Of a DNA stretch of 64,000 nt, positions 17,904 to 26,100 are shown piece by piece. Origin of the DNA: Yoonia sp. R2331 (GTDB lineage: Bacteria > Pseudomonadota > Alphaproteobacteria > Rhodobacterales > Rhodobacteraceae); assembly GCF_041103235.1 (NCBI RefSeq), contig NZ_JBGCUN010000002.1, positions 557,001-621,000 on the forward strand. The letters run 5' to 3'. Positions within the stretch are counted from its first letter, which is position 1; every line of letters begins with the position of its first letter. The position numbers were made by a program, and so were the translations under genes. The notes beneath the pieces were generated by a model, which was given only the letters and a program-made list of their open reading frames with translations, made no database searches and was not told where the DNA came from.

Positions 17904-18863
17904 ATGAAAATTGATGTGACCCGCGATGTGTTCCAGCTGGCGCAGGTTTTCACGATCAGCCGAGGGTCGCGCACACAGGCCGAAGTGCTGACCGTGACGG
18001 CGCAGCACAACGGGCATCTAGGGCAGGGCGAATGTGTGCCTTATGCGCGTTATGGCGAAACGCTGGACAGTGTGACGGAGCAGATCAACGGTTTTTCGGG
18101 TCGGTGGTGCGACTTGCAAGACGAGCTGCCCGCTGGTGCTGCGCGCAATGCACTGGACTGTGCGCTGTGGGATCACGCGGCCAAGATGGCAGGCAAGCGT
18201 GTCTGGGACTTGCTGGATTTGCCCACACCGCTGCCTGAAATCACGGCCTATACCTTGTCGCTGGCTTCCGCCGAGGCGATGCAGCGGCAGGCGGCTCAGA
18301 ACGCACATCGGCCCCTGCTCAAGATCAAGCTTGGCACGCCAGACGACATGCCCCGTCTGGAAGCCGTACGGCGCGGCGCGCCCGACACACCGATCATCAT
18401 TGATGCCAACGAAGGCTGGACCGCCGATATCTATGCCGAATTGGCGCCACATCTGATTGGCCTTGGTGTCAAGATGGTTGAACAGCCCTTACCAGCCGAT
18501 GCCGACGACATGTTGGGCGAGATTGCGCGCCCATTGCCGGTTTGCGCGGACGAGGCATGCCATGACCGCGCCAGCCTGCCGGCGCTACGTGGCAAGTACG
18601 ACATGATCAATATCAAGCTGGACAAGGCTGGCGGCCTGACAGAGGCGCTCGCGCTCAAGGCCGAGGCGCTCGCCGCAGGTTACGCCGTGATGGTCGGCTG
18701 CATGGTGGGATCATCGCTTGCGATGGCGCCCGCGACCATCCTTGCGCAAGGCGCGGCCTTTACAGACCTTGACGGCCCGCTCTTGTTGGCCGAAGACCGC
18801 GCGGAACCTTTGATCTTTGACGCCGCCGGGGTGCACGCCCCGTCCGCCGCACTATGGGGATGA
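17904..18863 (+). CDS. dgcA: N-acetyl-D-glutamate racemase DgcA (enolase superfamily)
   Basis: An enolase-superfamily enzyme of 319 residues, of the muconate-lactonizing/dipeptide-epimerase group. The catalytic KxK pair is K140-I-K142; metal ligands are D168 (IIIDANEGW), E193 (MVEQPL) and D216 (CADEAC), and a second catalytic lysine is K238 or K241 (INIKLDKAGG). By context with dgcN it should racemise N-acetyl-D-glutamate to the L-form; an alternative name is L-Ala-D/L-Glu epimerase. ATG 17904 follows AGAAAGG; an earlier in-frame start (17880) adds eight residues overlapping the palindromic element and is rejected. ATGA overlap with the aminotransferase. Confidence 0.85.
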   Translation: MKIDVTRDVFQLAQVFTISRGSRTQAEVLTVTAQHNGHLGQGECVPYARYGETLDSVTEQINGFSGRWCDLQDELPAGAARNALDCALWDHAAKMAGKRVWDLLDLPTPLPEITAYTLSLASAEAMQRQAAQNAHRPLLKIKLGTPDDMPRLEAVRRGAPDTPIIIDANEGWTADIYAELAPHLIGLGVKMVEQPLPADADDMLGEIARPLPVCADEACHDRASLPALRGKYDMINIKLDKAGGLTEALALKAEALAAGYAVMVGCMVGSSLAMAPATILAQGAAFTDLDGPLLLAEDRAEPLIFDAAGVHAPSAALWG

Positions 18864-19723
18864 CCATGCGCACTGTATACCTGAACGGCGACTACCTGCC
18901 CGAAACCGAAGCCAAAGTGTCGATCTTTGATCGCGGTTTTCTGATGGCCGATGGCGTTTATGAGGTCACAAGCGTGCTGGGCGGCAAGCTGATTGACTTT
19001 GACGGTCATGCCGTGCGCCTGCAGCGGTCGCTGGATGAGTTGGACATGCGCAGCCCGATCAACAAGGACGACCTGCTGGAGGTGCACCGCGAATTGGTGC
19101 GCGTGAATGAGATTGACGAAGGCATGGTCTACCTCCAGATCACCCGCGGCGCGCCGGGTGACCGCGACTTTGCCTACCCGCCTGAAGACACAGAACCAAC
19201 CATCGTGCTGTTCACCCAGAACAAGCCGGGGCTGGCCAACAGCCCTGCGGCGCAAAAAGGCATGAAAGTGATCAGCATCGCCGATCAACGCTGGGGCCGC
19301 CGCGACATCAAGACCGTGCAACTGCTTTACCCGTCGATGGGCAAGATGATGGCCAAGGCGGCAGGCTGTGATGATGCCTGGATGGTCGAGGACGGCGCCG
19401 TGACCGAAGGCACCTCTAACAACGCTTATATCGTCAAAGGCAATACCATCATAACCCGGCAATTGTCGCACGACATCCTGCACGGCATTACCCGTGCCGC
19501 GGTGCTGCGGTTCGCACAAGAGGCGCAGATGAAGGTCGAAGAACGGCCCTTCACCATCGCAGAGGCGCAAGAGGCGGACGAGGCATTCATTACCTCGGCC
19601 AGCACCTTTGTGATGCCCGTCGTCGAAATCGACGGCGCAGAAATTGGCAACGGCACACCCGGACCGGTTGCGGCGCGCCTGCGCGAGATCTATCTGGACG
19701 AAAGCCGCAAAGCCGCAGTTTAA
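18860..19723 (+). CDS. dat: D-amino-acid aminotransferase (class IV PLP aminotransferase)
   Basis: A 287-residue class IV aminotransferase of the D-AAT/BCAT fold, which transfers the amino group of D-amino acids to 2-oxoglutarate giving D-glutamate. The PLP lysine is K151 in RDIKTVQLL, which matches the D-AAT (DIKSLNLL-like) form rather than branched-chain aminotransferases; EGTSNNAYIV and FITSASTFVMPVVEIDG also fit D-AAT. ATG 18860 overlaps the dgcA stop (ATGA), so the three genes are one coupled operon. It converges with the RTX-protein gene by 4 bases. Confidence 0.9.
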   Translation: MTMRTVYLNGDYLPETEAKVSIFDRGFLMADGVYEVTSVLGGKLIDFDGHAVRLQRSLDELDMRSPINKDDLLEVHRELVRVNEIDEGMVYLQITRGAPGDRDFAYPPEDTEPTIVLFTQNKPGLANSPAAQKGMKVISIADQRWGRRDIKTVQLLYPSMGKMMAKAAGCDDAWMVEDGAVTEGTSNNAYIVKGNTIITRQLSHDILHGITRAAVLRFAQEAQMKVEERPFTIAEAQEADEAFITSASTFVMPVVEIDGAEIGNGTPGPVAARLREIYLDESRKAAV

Positions 19724-21219
19724 GCGTAGCGGCTGACTTGTATCGCCCGGGCCGGAATCTGGCTGGGGCGCAATCCTTCAAGAATGGCAACCTCTCGGTT
19801 GCCGACAAAGATGCGGGTGTCTTGGCCGGATGCCTCTGCGGTGATAGCCGTGTCGCCGCCGTCAACAGCGACCCGCAACGTGTCTTGCGCAGGGTTGAAG
19901 TCGGTCACGCGCACGGCCGCATCGCCGGGTTGGAATTCCTCGATGTCGATCACGTCGCGCCCTGACCCGCCCGTCACTACATCACCGTCGTTGACGAACA
20001 TCCGGTCGTCGCCCTGACCGCCAAACAGCCGGTCTGCCGCCGGGTTGTCGACGTCAAAGGCATCGATAAAGTCATTGCCGTCGCCGCCCGCCAGTACATC
20101 GGCACCGCCGCCGCCTTCGATCAGGTCGTTCCCTTTGCCACCCTGCACATGATCATCGCCCAGACCGCCCAGCACGCGGTCATCGCCGCTGCCCGCATTG
20201 ACCGTGTTGTCACCCCAGCCCAACGCACCCTCTGGCGCAAAAGGAAAGGATGTTCGCAAAGAAATGTAATCCTCGCCGTTGCCGGTACTGATATCGTCGT
20301 CGCCACGCCCGGCAAAAACAGCATCATCACCATTGCCGGTGCTCACCTGGTCATCGCCTTGCGTGCCAAGCACCAGCTGGCCCGGCGTTATGGTCTGATC
20401 CGCGACATCCATCGCGCTGAAGAACAGGTCTACATCGTCGGGGTCGCTGACGCCTTCGACCCGCAGGATCACCTCGCCCCCCAGTAACAGATCAAGACCG
20501 CCACCACTTTGCACCAGTTCGGCGTCCTGATTCTGAAACGCCAGCGGGACGGTCACAAACAGACCTTCGCCCTTTTCATAATCAGTGATCACGGCAGGCT
20601 CGACGGGGCCCGCATTCAAAACCACAAAAAAGGCGTCCATGTCGGCACCGCCAGACATCAGGTCACCGTTGTCACCGGCGATAATGTCCTTGCCGAACCC
20701 GCCATACAGCGCATCGGGGCTTTCCGCTTCGCCATTGCCATCCACGCCGTCAACGATGTCCGCGCCCAGATCGCCATAGATCGTGTTGGACCCTAGAAAA
20801 TCGACGATCCAATCCTCGCCATCGCCACCACGAATAAAATCGTTGCCCGCAACCTGTTCAGCTTGGGGGTTCTCGACCGAATAGTTAAAGTCGTTGCCTT
20901 CGCCTAGGAAAATGCGGTCATCACCGGTGCCACCCCAGATCTGGTCATTGCCCTCTTCGCCGAACAACCGGTCGTCGGCAGCGCCGCCGTCTGCGATGTC
21001 GTCACCATCACCCAGTTCCAGCTGGTCGCGCCCGTCAGTGCCGATGACGTTATCGCTGCCGACACCAAAGGCCTGCATCTTCAGCGGTCCCTGCCGTTCC
21101 TGCGGATCAGGCGCTGGATCATCACCGCCCGCGTCATCGCCATCCTGTGCGCTGCCATCGTCTACAAACAGCAGCCCGATTGCTGCCATAATCAAAAGGG
21201 GTACTGCAAAAAATTCCAT
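19720..21219 (-). CDS. RTX-type calcium-binding repeat protein
   Basis: A 499-residue protein that starts with an uncharged hydrophobic segment (about 3-22), then an acidic linker, and at least fifteen GGxGxDx nonapeptide-like repeats in two blocks (about 65-190 and 310-470), for example GDGDDIADGG, GGTGDDRIF and GGKGNDLIEGGGGAD, with a gap near 200-300. Such repeats fold into a beta-roll when bound to calcium outside the cell. The N-terminal segment could be a membrane anchor or a signal peptide, which is unlike most type I secretion substrates. I see no enzymatic domain. ATG 21219 is used; an upstream in-frame GTG at 21246 is possible. Confidence 0.85.
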   Translation of the reverse strand: MEFFAVPLLIMAAIGLLFVDDGSAQDGDDAGGDDPAPDPQERQGPLKMQAFGVGSDNVIGTDGRDQLELGDGDDIADGGAADDRLFGEEGNDQIWGGTGDDRIFLGEGNDFNYSVENPQAEQVAGNDFIRGGDGEDWIVDFLGSNTIYGDLGADIVDGVDGNGEAESPDALYGGFGKDIIAGDNGDLMSGGADMDAFFVVLNAGPVEPAVITDYEKGEGLFVTVPLAFQNQDAELVQSGGGLDLLLGGEVILRVEGVSDPDDVDLFFSAMDVADQTITPGQLVLGTQGDDQVSTGNGDDAVFAGRGDDDISTGNGEDYISLRTSFPFAPEGALGWGDNTVNAGSGDDRVLGGLGDDHVQGGKGNDLIEGGGGADVLAGGDGNDFIDAFDVDNPAADRLFGGQGDDRMFVNDGDVVTGGSGRDVIDIEEFQPGDAAVRVTDFNPAQDTLRVAVDGGDTAITAEASGQDTRIFVGNREVAILEGLRPSQIPARAIQVSRYA

Positions 21220-21364
21220 CGTCAAAAATAACCTTCTCAGCCCCACCGGTCGTCAAAAGATAGCGGGTTGGCACAAGGTGTTGTCAACGGCTGCGTTTTC
21301 GCATTAACCGAAATTATTCCTACAATAGCCCCTTTGGCGCCCATTGTCGCGCGTTGAGAGACGA

Positions 21365-22570
21365 TCAGCCGTCGTTTGTCTCGTCCGGTGTCGGTGCCAA
21401 CCCATAGCGCTTGGTTAACGCCCAGACATGGGCAGGAACCATATTCTTGATCTTGGCCGGCTCTTCGCGCCGCAGATGCAGGACGGTTTCAGCGGCCTTC
21501 ATCTCAAGCCGGGCCTTGGCGAATTCGGTGCCGCGCGGCCCGATCCGAGGCTGCAACCACGCCATAAGCGGGCGCAACCAGTTCGGCATCCGCCGCAGCG
21601 GCAGACCGCCCGCCGCCAGCCGGGTGTTTTCGATAAATCCTTTCACGGCATTGGTGCGATTGCCTGCGCTGCCCGGCGCGGACAGATGCAACTGATCCCC
21701 CAGACCGTCCAACATCTCGGCCCCGCGCGCATTGCGCACGATCAGCCATTGATCCCCTTCGCCCGCCATATAGCCCACCGTGATGTCAGCCAGCCGGTTG
21801 GTGTAATCGACACAGGTGCGGCAGGTCAGCGGAAAGAAATCGCGTGGCAGGTCCGACAGGGGCAGCTTCAAAAATGGAATGAACCGTTTGCGTCCGTCCT
21901 TGAACCGCAGTTCCACACGGTAATCCGCGCGAAACTCCAGATAGGTCACGTCATCGGGTGTGTCGGTCAACCGCGCAAGAAAGCCGTGGAAATTCTCGGT
22001 CGTGGTGTTGTCCGAACAGGGCGTGCCAATCACGTAAAGCCGGTCCAGTCCCAGCTTGGCCTCAAGCGCGCGCAGGGCATAGACCTGACAGGGGATGCCG
22101 ATCAATGCGATGCGCCGATGGCCCGCTGCCACCGCCGGTTCCAGTAGGGCCAGCAGCGGGGCATAACCCATGCGCATCCCGCGTGCCTGTGCCATGTCGC
22201 TGGCCTGCGTGATGATTGCCGGACGCGGTGCCCAGCGGTCAGCTGTGTCAGGCACCATGCACAGCACAGCGTCCACCTTGCCCCGCGTCAGCAGATCAGC
22301 GGCCAACGCGGTGGTGATCCCGGTCCACTGTGCCCCTTCGGCTGGTCTGCGCATCGCGGCACGGTGCATCACCAAATTGACGCCGAAAAACGCCTCGACC
22401 CCATCTGCCGCCGCGCGGCCATGCACCTGCTTTTCCAGCGCGGGGTAGTCGGGTTTGATGAATTGGCAGGCTGTGCCGCAGGCGCTTGGGTCTGCCATGC
22501 GCGACACGCCACAATCGGTGCACAACTTGCGGGGGGCCGCGTCGCGGACCTCGGGGATCGTCACTGTCAT
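21365..22570 (-). CDS. Coenzyme F420 hydrogenase/dehydrogenase beta-subunit (FrhB/BciB-like) flavo-iron-sulfur protein
   Basis: A 401-residue protein of the FrhB/FdhB superfamily, which moves electrons between iron-sulfur clusters and a flavin. The N-terminus has a cysteine cluster C17-x2-C20 and C31-x3-C35, then GIPCQVYALR, GTPCSDNTT and a C-terminal LTCRTCVDYTNRLADI. This is the pattern of ferredoxin-dependent 8-vinyl reductase BciB (bacteriochlorophyll synthesis) and of 7-hydroxymethyl chlorophyll a reductase; it is less like methanogen FrhB. No photosynthesis gene is near, so the substrate is open. ATG 22570 is the first Met consistent with the domain. Confidence 0.72.
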   Translation of the reverse strand: MTVTIPEVRDAAPRKLCTDCGVSRMADPSACGTACQFIKPDYPALEKQVHGRAAADGVEAFFGVNLVMHRAAMRRPAEGAQWTGITTALAADLLTRGKVDAVLCMVPDTADRWAPRPAIITQASDMAQARGMRMGYAPLLALLEPAVAAGHRRIALIGIPCQVYALRALEAKLGLDRLYVIGTPCSDNTTTENFHGFLARLTDTPDDVTYLEFRADYRVELRFKDGRKRFIPFLKLPLSDLPRDFFPLTCRTCVDYTNRLADITVGYMAGEGDQWLIVRNARGAEMLDGLGDQLHLSAPGSAGNRTNAVKGFIENTRLAAGGLPLRRMPNWLRPLMAWLQPRIGPRGTEFAKARLEMKAAETVLHLRREEPAKIKNMVPAHVWALTKRYGLAPTPDETNDG

Positions 22571-22730
22571 CCCCACACTGTGGCAGAATGGCCGCCACAA
22601 CGTAAGGCCACCCGCACCCGCGCACCCATCACCAACCGCAAAGCCGCATATCACAAGGATTACGGCCCGCTGCCCTTCCCAATGCCGCACCTGCATTGTA
22701 AGAGGCGCGGACTCACCAAGGAGTATCAAA

Positions 22731-23753
22731 ATGGGTTATAAAGTCGTCGTCGTCGGCGCCACGGGCAACGTGGGCCACGAAATGCTGAATATCCTCGCGG
22801 AACGTTCGTTCCCGGTGGATGAAATTGCCGTGCTCGCCAGCCGCCGTTCGCTGGGGACCGAGGTGACATTTGGCGACAAAACCCTGAAAACCAAAGACCT
22901 TGATACCTTTGACTTTACCGGCTGGGACATGGCGCTGTTTGCCGTGGGCTCGGAAGCCACAAAGAAATACGCGCCGGTTGCGGCCAAGGCGGGCTGCGTG
23001 GTCATCGATAACTCTTCGCTTTATCGCTATGACCCCGACGTGCCGCTGATCGTGCCAGAGGTGAACGCCGACGCGATTCACGGCTATGCCAAGAAGAACA
23101 TCATCGCCAATCCCAACTGCTCGACCGCGCAGATGGTTGTGGCACTCAAGCCCCTGCACGACCGCGCCACGATCAAGCGCGTAGTGGTCAGCACCTATCA
23201 ATCTGTGTCGGGATCCGGCAAAGCGGGCATGGACGAGCTGTGGGACCAGACCAAGGGCATGTATGTCCCCGGTCAGGAAAAAGACCCAGAGACATTCACC
23301 AAGCAGATCGCCTTTAACGTGATCCCGCATATCGACGTCTTCCTGGACGATGGCTCGACCAAGGAAGAATGGAAGATGGTGGCCGAGACCAAAAAGATCG
23401 TCGACAAGGCAATCAAGGTGACTGCCACCTGCGTACGCGTGCCTGTGATGGTCGGCCACTCTGAATCCGTAAACATCGAATTCGAAGAGTTCCTTGACGA
23501 AGATGAAGCCCGCGACATCCTACGCACGGCACCCGGCATCATGGTTATCGACAAGCGCGAAGACGGCGGTTACGTCACACCGGTCGAATGCGTTGGCGAC
23601 TATGCCACCTTTATCAGCCGCATCCGTCAGGACAGCACTATCGAAAATGGCCTGAACCTGTGGTGCGTCTCGGACAACCTGCGCAAGGGTGCGGCCCTGA
23701 ACGCCGTGCAAATCGCAGAAGTGCTGGGACGCGAGTGCCTGAAAAAGGGCTGA
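22731..23753 (+). CDS. asd: Aspartate-semialdehyde dehydrogenase
   Basis: Second step of the aspartate family pathway: reduces L-aspartyl-4-phosphate with NADPH to L-aspartate semialdehyde, used for lysine (and meso-DAP), threonine and methionine. The 340-residue protein has VVGATGNVGHEML for NADP binding, the catalytic C130 in ANPNCST, and HSESV near the C-terminal third. ATG 22731 is preceded by AAGGAG. It is monocistronic, flanked by a strong terminator. The long open frame upstream of the start is antisense to the FrhB-like gene and not coding here. Confidence 0.96.
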   Translation: MGYKVVVVGATGNVGHEMLNILAERSFPVDEIAVLASRRSLGTEVTFGDKTLKTKDLDTFDFTGWDMALFAVGSEATKKYAPVAAKAGCVVIDNSSLYRYDPDVPLIVPEVNADAIHGYAKKNIIANPNCSTAQMVVALKPLHDRATIKRVVVSTYQSVSGSGKAGMDELWDQTKGMYVPGQEKDPETFTKQIAFNVIPHIDVFLDDGSTKEEWKMVAETKKIVDKAIKVTATCVRVPVMVGHSESVNIEFEEFLDEDEARDILRTAPGIMVIDKREDGGYVTPVECVGDYATFISRIRQDSTIENGLNLWCVSDNLRKGAALNAVQIAEVLGRECLKKG

Positions 23754-23775
23754 CCCAACCTAAGCCATTGATTTC

Positions 23776-23808
23776 AAAAAGGGGCGTGCTGCGGCATGCC
23801 CCTTTTTT
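23776..23808 (+). terminator. Terminator after asd
   Basis: AAAAAGGGGC (23776-23785) and GCCCCTTTTT (23798-23807) form a 10-bp stem with a 12-base loop ending in T6. Confidence 0.92.
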
Positions 23809-23900
23809 GTGGCCAATTTGAATGCGGCACAAAAGTGTTCCGTTTTCGGCCGATTTAAGGTAAAAGAACGGTTAAGTTTTGTGTTTACGAGGATAATGTT

Positions 23901-24644
23901 ATGAAAAATCTCAAGACAATTGCATCTGCTGTGGCGTTGGCAATCGCCGCATCTACCGCTTCAGCCGGAAACGTTTCGTATGATGCGACGTCCTATGCAC
24001 CGGGCGGTCACTCGCTTTGGTTCAGCGGCTTGGGCGCTCCACTGGGAAAGCACTTCCACTTCGATCCAAGCGGTCTGTTCAACACCGATATGACAAGCTG
24101 GGGCCAACTTCTTGGCACGGTGACTTCGGCCAATGACAGCACGAATGGCTTTCAGGTGTCCTTCAACTATGATGGCGACACAACCGGCCTTGGCGCGTTC
24201 AAGAATGGCGGAGGCGGCATGACCGGTGGTTCCGCGGTCCCCGGCACCAACGGTGTCTGGGGCGGGACGTTGAACCCGGACATTTTCTTCTTGAACATGA
24301 CCGGTGGGACACTGACCGGGTTTGGTGACAAACTTGGCGGCATCAAGCTTGATGTGACTCGCAAGCCTTCAAACGGCATCATGGCGGCTCAGATCGGCAC
24401 GGGTGCGAACGACAAGAATGGCAATTTCGGTATGTCGAACTGGTTCTACACAATATGTGATGTGTGTTCGAACGCGCAGTATGACTTCACCAGTGCGTTC
24501 AACAACAAACAGGGCGATGTGAACGTGAACCTGGTGCCCAATGGCGGCAACTTGACAGATGTCCCTCTGCCCGCTGCAGGCTGGATGCTGATTGCGGGTC
24601 TGGGTGGTCTGGCAGCGGCAAAGCGTCGCCGCAAGAAAGCCTGA
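23901..24644 (+). CDS. Exported VPLPA-CTERM protein
   Basis: A 247-residue secreted protein. A Sec signal peptide occupies about residues 1-22 (ends SASAG), followed by a glycine/asparagine/threonine-rich, poorly charged body with cysteines in CDVC. The last 27 residues are a C-terminal sorting signal: V221-P-L-P-A, a hydrophobic helix (WMLIAGLGGLAAA) and a basic tail KRRRKK. This is the VPLPA-CTERM form of the PEP-CTERM system, in which a membrane exosortase processes the tail. No exosortase or EPS genes lie in the window. Strong terminators bracket the gene; GAGG is the ribosome-binding site. Function unknown, probably surface or matrix. Confidence 0.88.
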   Translation: MKNLKTIASAVALAIAASTASAGNVSYDATSYAPGGHSLWFSGLGAPLGKHFHFDPSGLFNTDMTSWGQLLGTVTSANDSTNGFQVSFNYDGDTTGLGAFKNGGGGMTGGSAVPGTNGVWGGTLNPDIFFLNMTGGTLTGFGDKLGGIKLDVTRKPSNGIMAAQIGTGANDKNGNFGMSNWFYTICDVCSNAQYDFTSAFNNKQGDVNVNLVPNGGNLTDVPLPAAGWMLIAGLGGLAAAKRRRKKA

Positions 24645-24672
24645 ACACACCCTCTGAGGTCCGAAGAATACC

Positions 24673-24703
24673 AAAGGCCCGTCGCGTTTGCGGCGGGCCT
24701 TTT
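24673..24703. terminator. Bidirectional terminator between the VPLPA-CTERM gene and sbtB
   Basis: A 13-bp stem, AAAGGCCCGTCGC (24673-24685) with GCGGCGGGCCTTT (24690-24702), around a GTTT loop, with T/A flanks serving both convergent genes. Confidence 0.92.
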
Positions 24704-24732
24704 CTGTTGCTGCTCGCGCTTTCCTCTTTGTC

Positions 24733-25041
24733 TTAGAACCGCTCGGCCCGCAGCACTTTGGCGTCGGTCACGCTGACCACACCGATCTGCGGTTCGACCA
24801 CGGCAAAGGCGGCCTCCAGCAGGCCATCAAGCCGTTCGGGGCGGATCAGGCAGATGAAATTGACCATGCCCGACCGGCCCAACTGGCCTTCGCGGCTCCA
24901 CCGTCCGGACCGGCCAGACCCGCCAAGGACTGGCATGATGGTAAACCCGGTCACCCCGGCCTCAAGCAGGGCGTCACTCAGCCGGCTCTCTAACGGTGCC
25001 TCGATCACGATGGATACGCGCTTTGCGTCATGCATTTCCAT
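24733..25041 (-). CDS. sbtB: SbtB-like P-II family protein
   Basis: A 102-residue small protein predicted to have the P-II ferredoxin-like fold (strand DAKRVSIVIEAP, helix LSDALLEAG, T-loop-like GGSGRSGRW, strand MVNFICLIRPERL, strand GVVSVTDAKV). It is divergent from GlnK and lacks the T-loop tyrosine. It begins two bases after the SbtA-like gene's stop codon with GGAGG five bases before its ATG. In cyanobacteria SbtB binds cAMP/AMP and regulates the SbtA bicarbonate transporter. The cyanobacterial C-terminal redox cysteine motif is absent. The call rests on pairing and fold pattern. Confidence 0.78.
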   Translation of the reverse strand: MEMHDAKRVSIVIEAPLESRLSDALLEAGVTGFTIMPVLGGSGRSGRWSREGQLGRSGMVNFICLIRPERLDGLLEAAFAVVEPQIGVVSVTDAKVLRAERF

Positions 25042-25042
25042 A

Positions 25043-26020
25043 TCAGCCTCCACTCATCATTTGGGCCACCGCCAGATATAGCGGGATGCCAAGGGTCAGG
25101 TTAAACGGGAAGGTCACGCCCAGCGACAAGGTCAGGTAGATTGACGGGTTCGCCTGCGGCAGGGCCACACGCATCGCAGCAGGCACCGCGATATAGCTGG
25201 CCGAGGCGCTGAGCACCATCATCAGCACAACACCGCCCAGTGAAAGCCCGATCAACATCCCCAGCATCAGCCCTGCGACACTGCTGATCAGCGGCATCAG
25301 AATGGCAAAGCCGATGGCGCCAATGCCCAGCGTGCCCCGCACGTTGCGCAAACCACGCCCCGCGATCAGGCCCATATCCAGCAGGAACAGGCACAGCACA
25401 CCCTTGAATGGGGTCACGATAAAGGGCGCGATTTCATCCAGCCCTTTTTGTCCGGTGACCGCACCAATGATGAAGGCACCCACAAGCAAAACGATAGAAC
25501 CGTTCAACAGGATCTCGCGCATCAGATCACCGTCCATCTTGGTTCCCGTACCACCACGCGCCACCAGCCACAGGGCCGACAGGATTGCAGGCGCTTCCAT
25601 CGCGGCGGCGACGGCGACCATATAGCCTTCGGAACTGATCATGCTGCCTTCCAGCACGGATGTGGCTGCGACGAAGGTCACAATGCTGATCGACCCGTAA
25701 TGTGCGGCTACGGCTGCGGCATCCACACGGTCCATGCCGGTCATGATTTTGAGCAACGCAAAAGCGATGAACGGCAGACCAAACGACAGCACCAGCCCCG
25801 CGGCCACCGCCATCAACAGGGTCGAATCTATACCATTTGCGGCCACAGCCGCCCCGCCTTTGAAGCCGATTGCGAACAAAAGATAGATCGACATCCCCTT
25901 TGCCACGGCTTCCGGGATTGTCAGGTCGGATCGGGCCAATGCAGCAACCAACCCCAGCGCAAAGCTCAGGATGATCGGTGACACAAGGTTACTGGCCGCA
26001 AGATCAAAGATTTCGGTCAT
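25043..26020 (-). CDS. sbtA: SbtA-type sodium-dependent bicarbonate transporter
   Basis: An inner-membrane protein of 325 residues with about ten hydrophobic segments in two inverted halves, matching the SbtA/DUF897 family: FALGLVAALARSDLTIPEA, FKGGAAVAANG, VAAHYGSISIVTFVAATSVLEG and YIAVPAAMRVALPQANPSIYLTLSLGVTFPFNLTLGIPLY. Cyanobacterial SbtA takes up bicarbonate with sodium; proteobacterial homologues are largely untested. It is followed by sbtB and preceded by a DapA-like aldolase and carbonic anhydrase genes on the same strand. About 80 bases separate it from the aldolase stop, leaving room for a separate promoter. Confidence 0.85.
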   Translation of the reverse strand: MTEIFDLAASNLVSPIILSFALGLVAALARSDLTIPEAVAKGMSIYLLFAIGFKGGAAVAANGIDSTLLMAVAAGLVLSFGLPFIAFALLKIMTGMDRVDAAAVAAHYGSISIVTFVAATSVLEGSMISSEGYMVAVAAAMEAPAILSALWLVARGGTGTKMDGDLMREILLNGSIVLLVGAFIIGAVTGQKGLDEIAPFIVTPFKGVLCLFLLDMGLIAGRGLRNVRGTLGIGAIGFAILMPLISSVAGLMLGMLIGLSLGGVVLMMVLSASASYIAVPAAMRVALPQANPSIYLTLSLGVTFPFNLTLGIPLYLAVAQMMSGG

Positions 26021-26100
26021 GATTGCCCCTCTGCTTGGCGCTTACTTAGCGTCACCACTGGCGGCTGCAAGGGAATTTGGGGAAATAAATGAACAAACGT

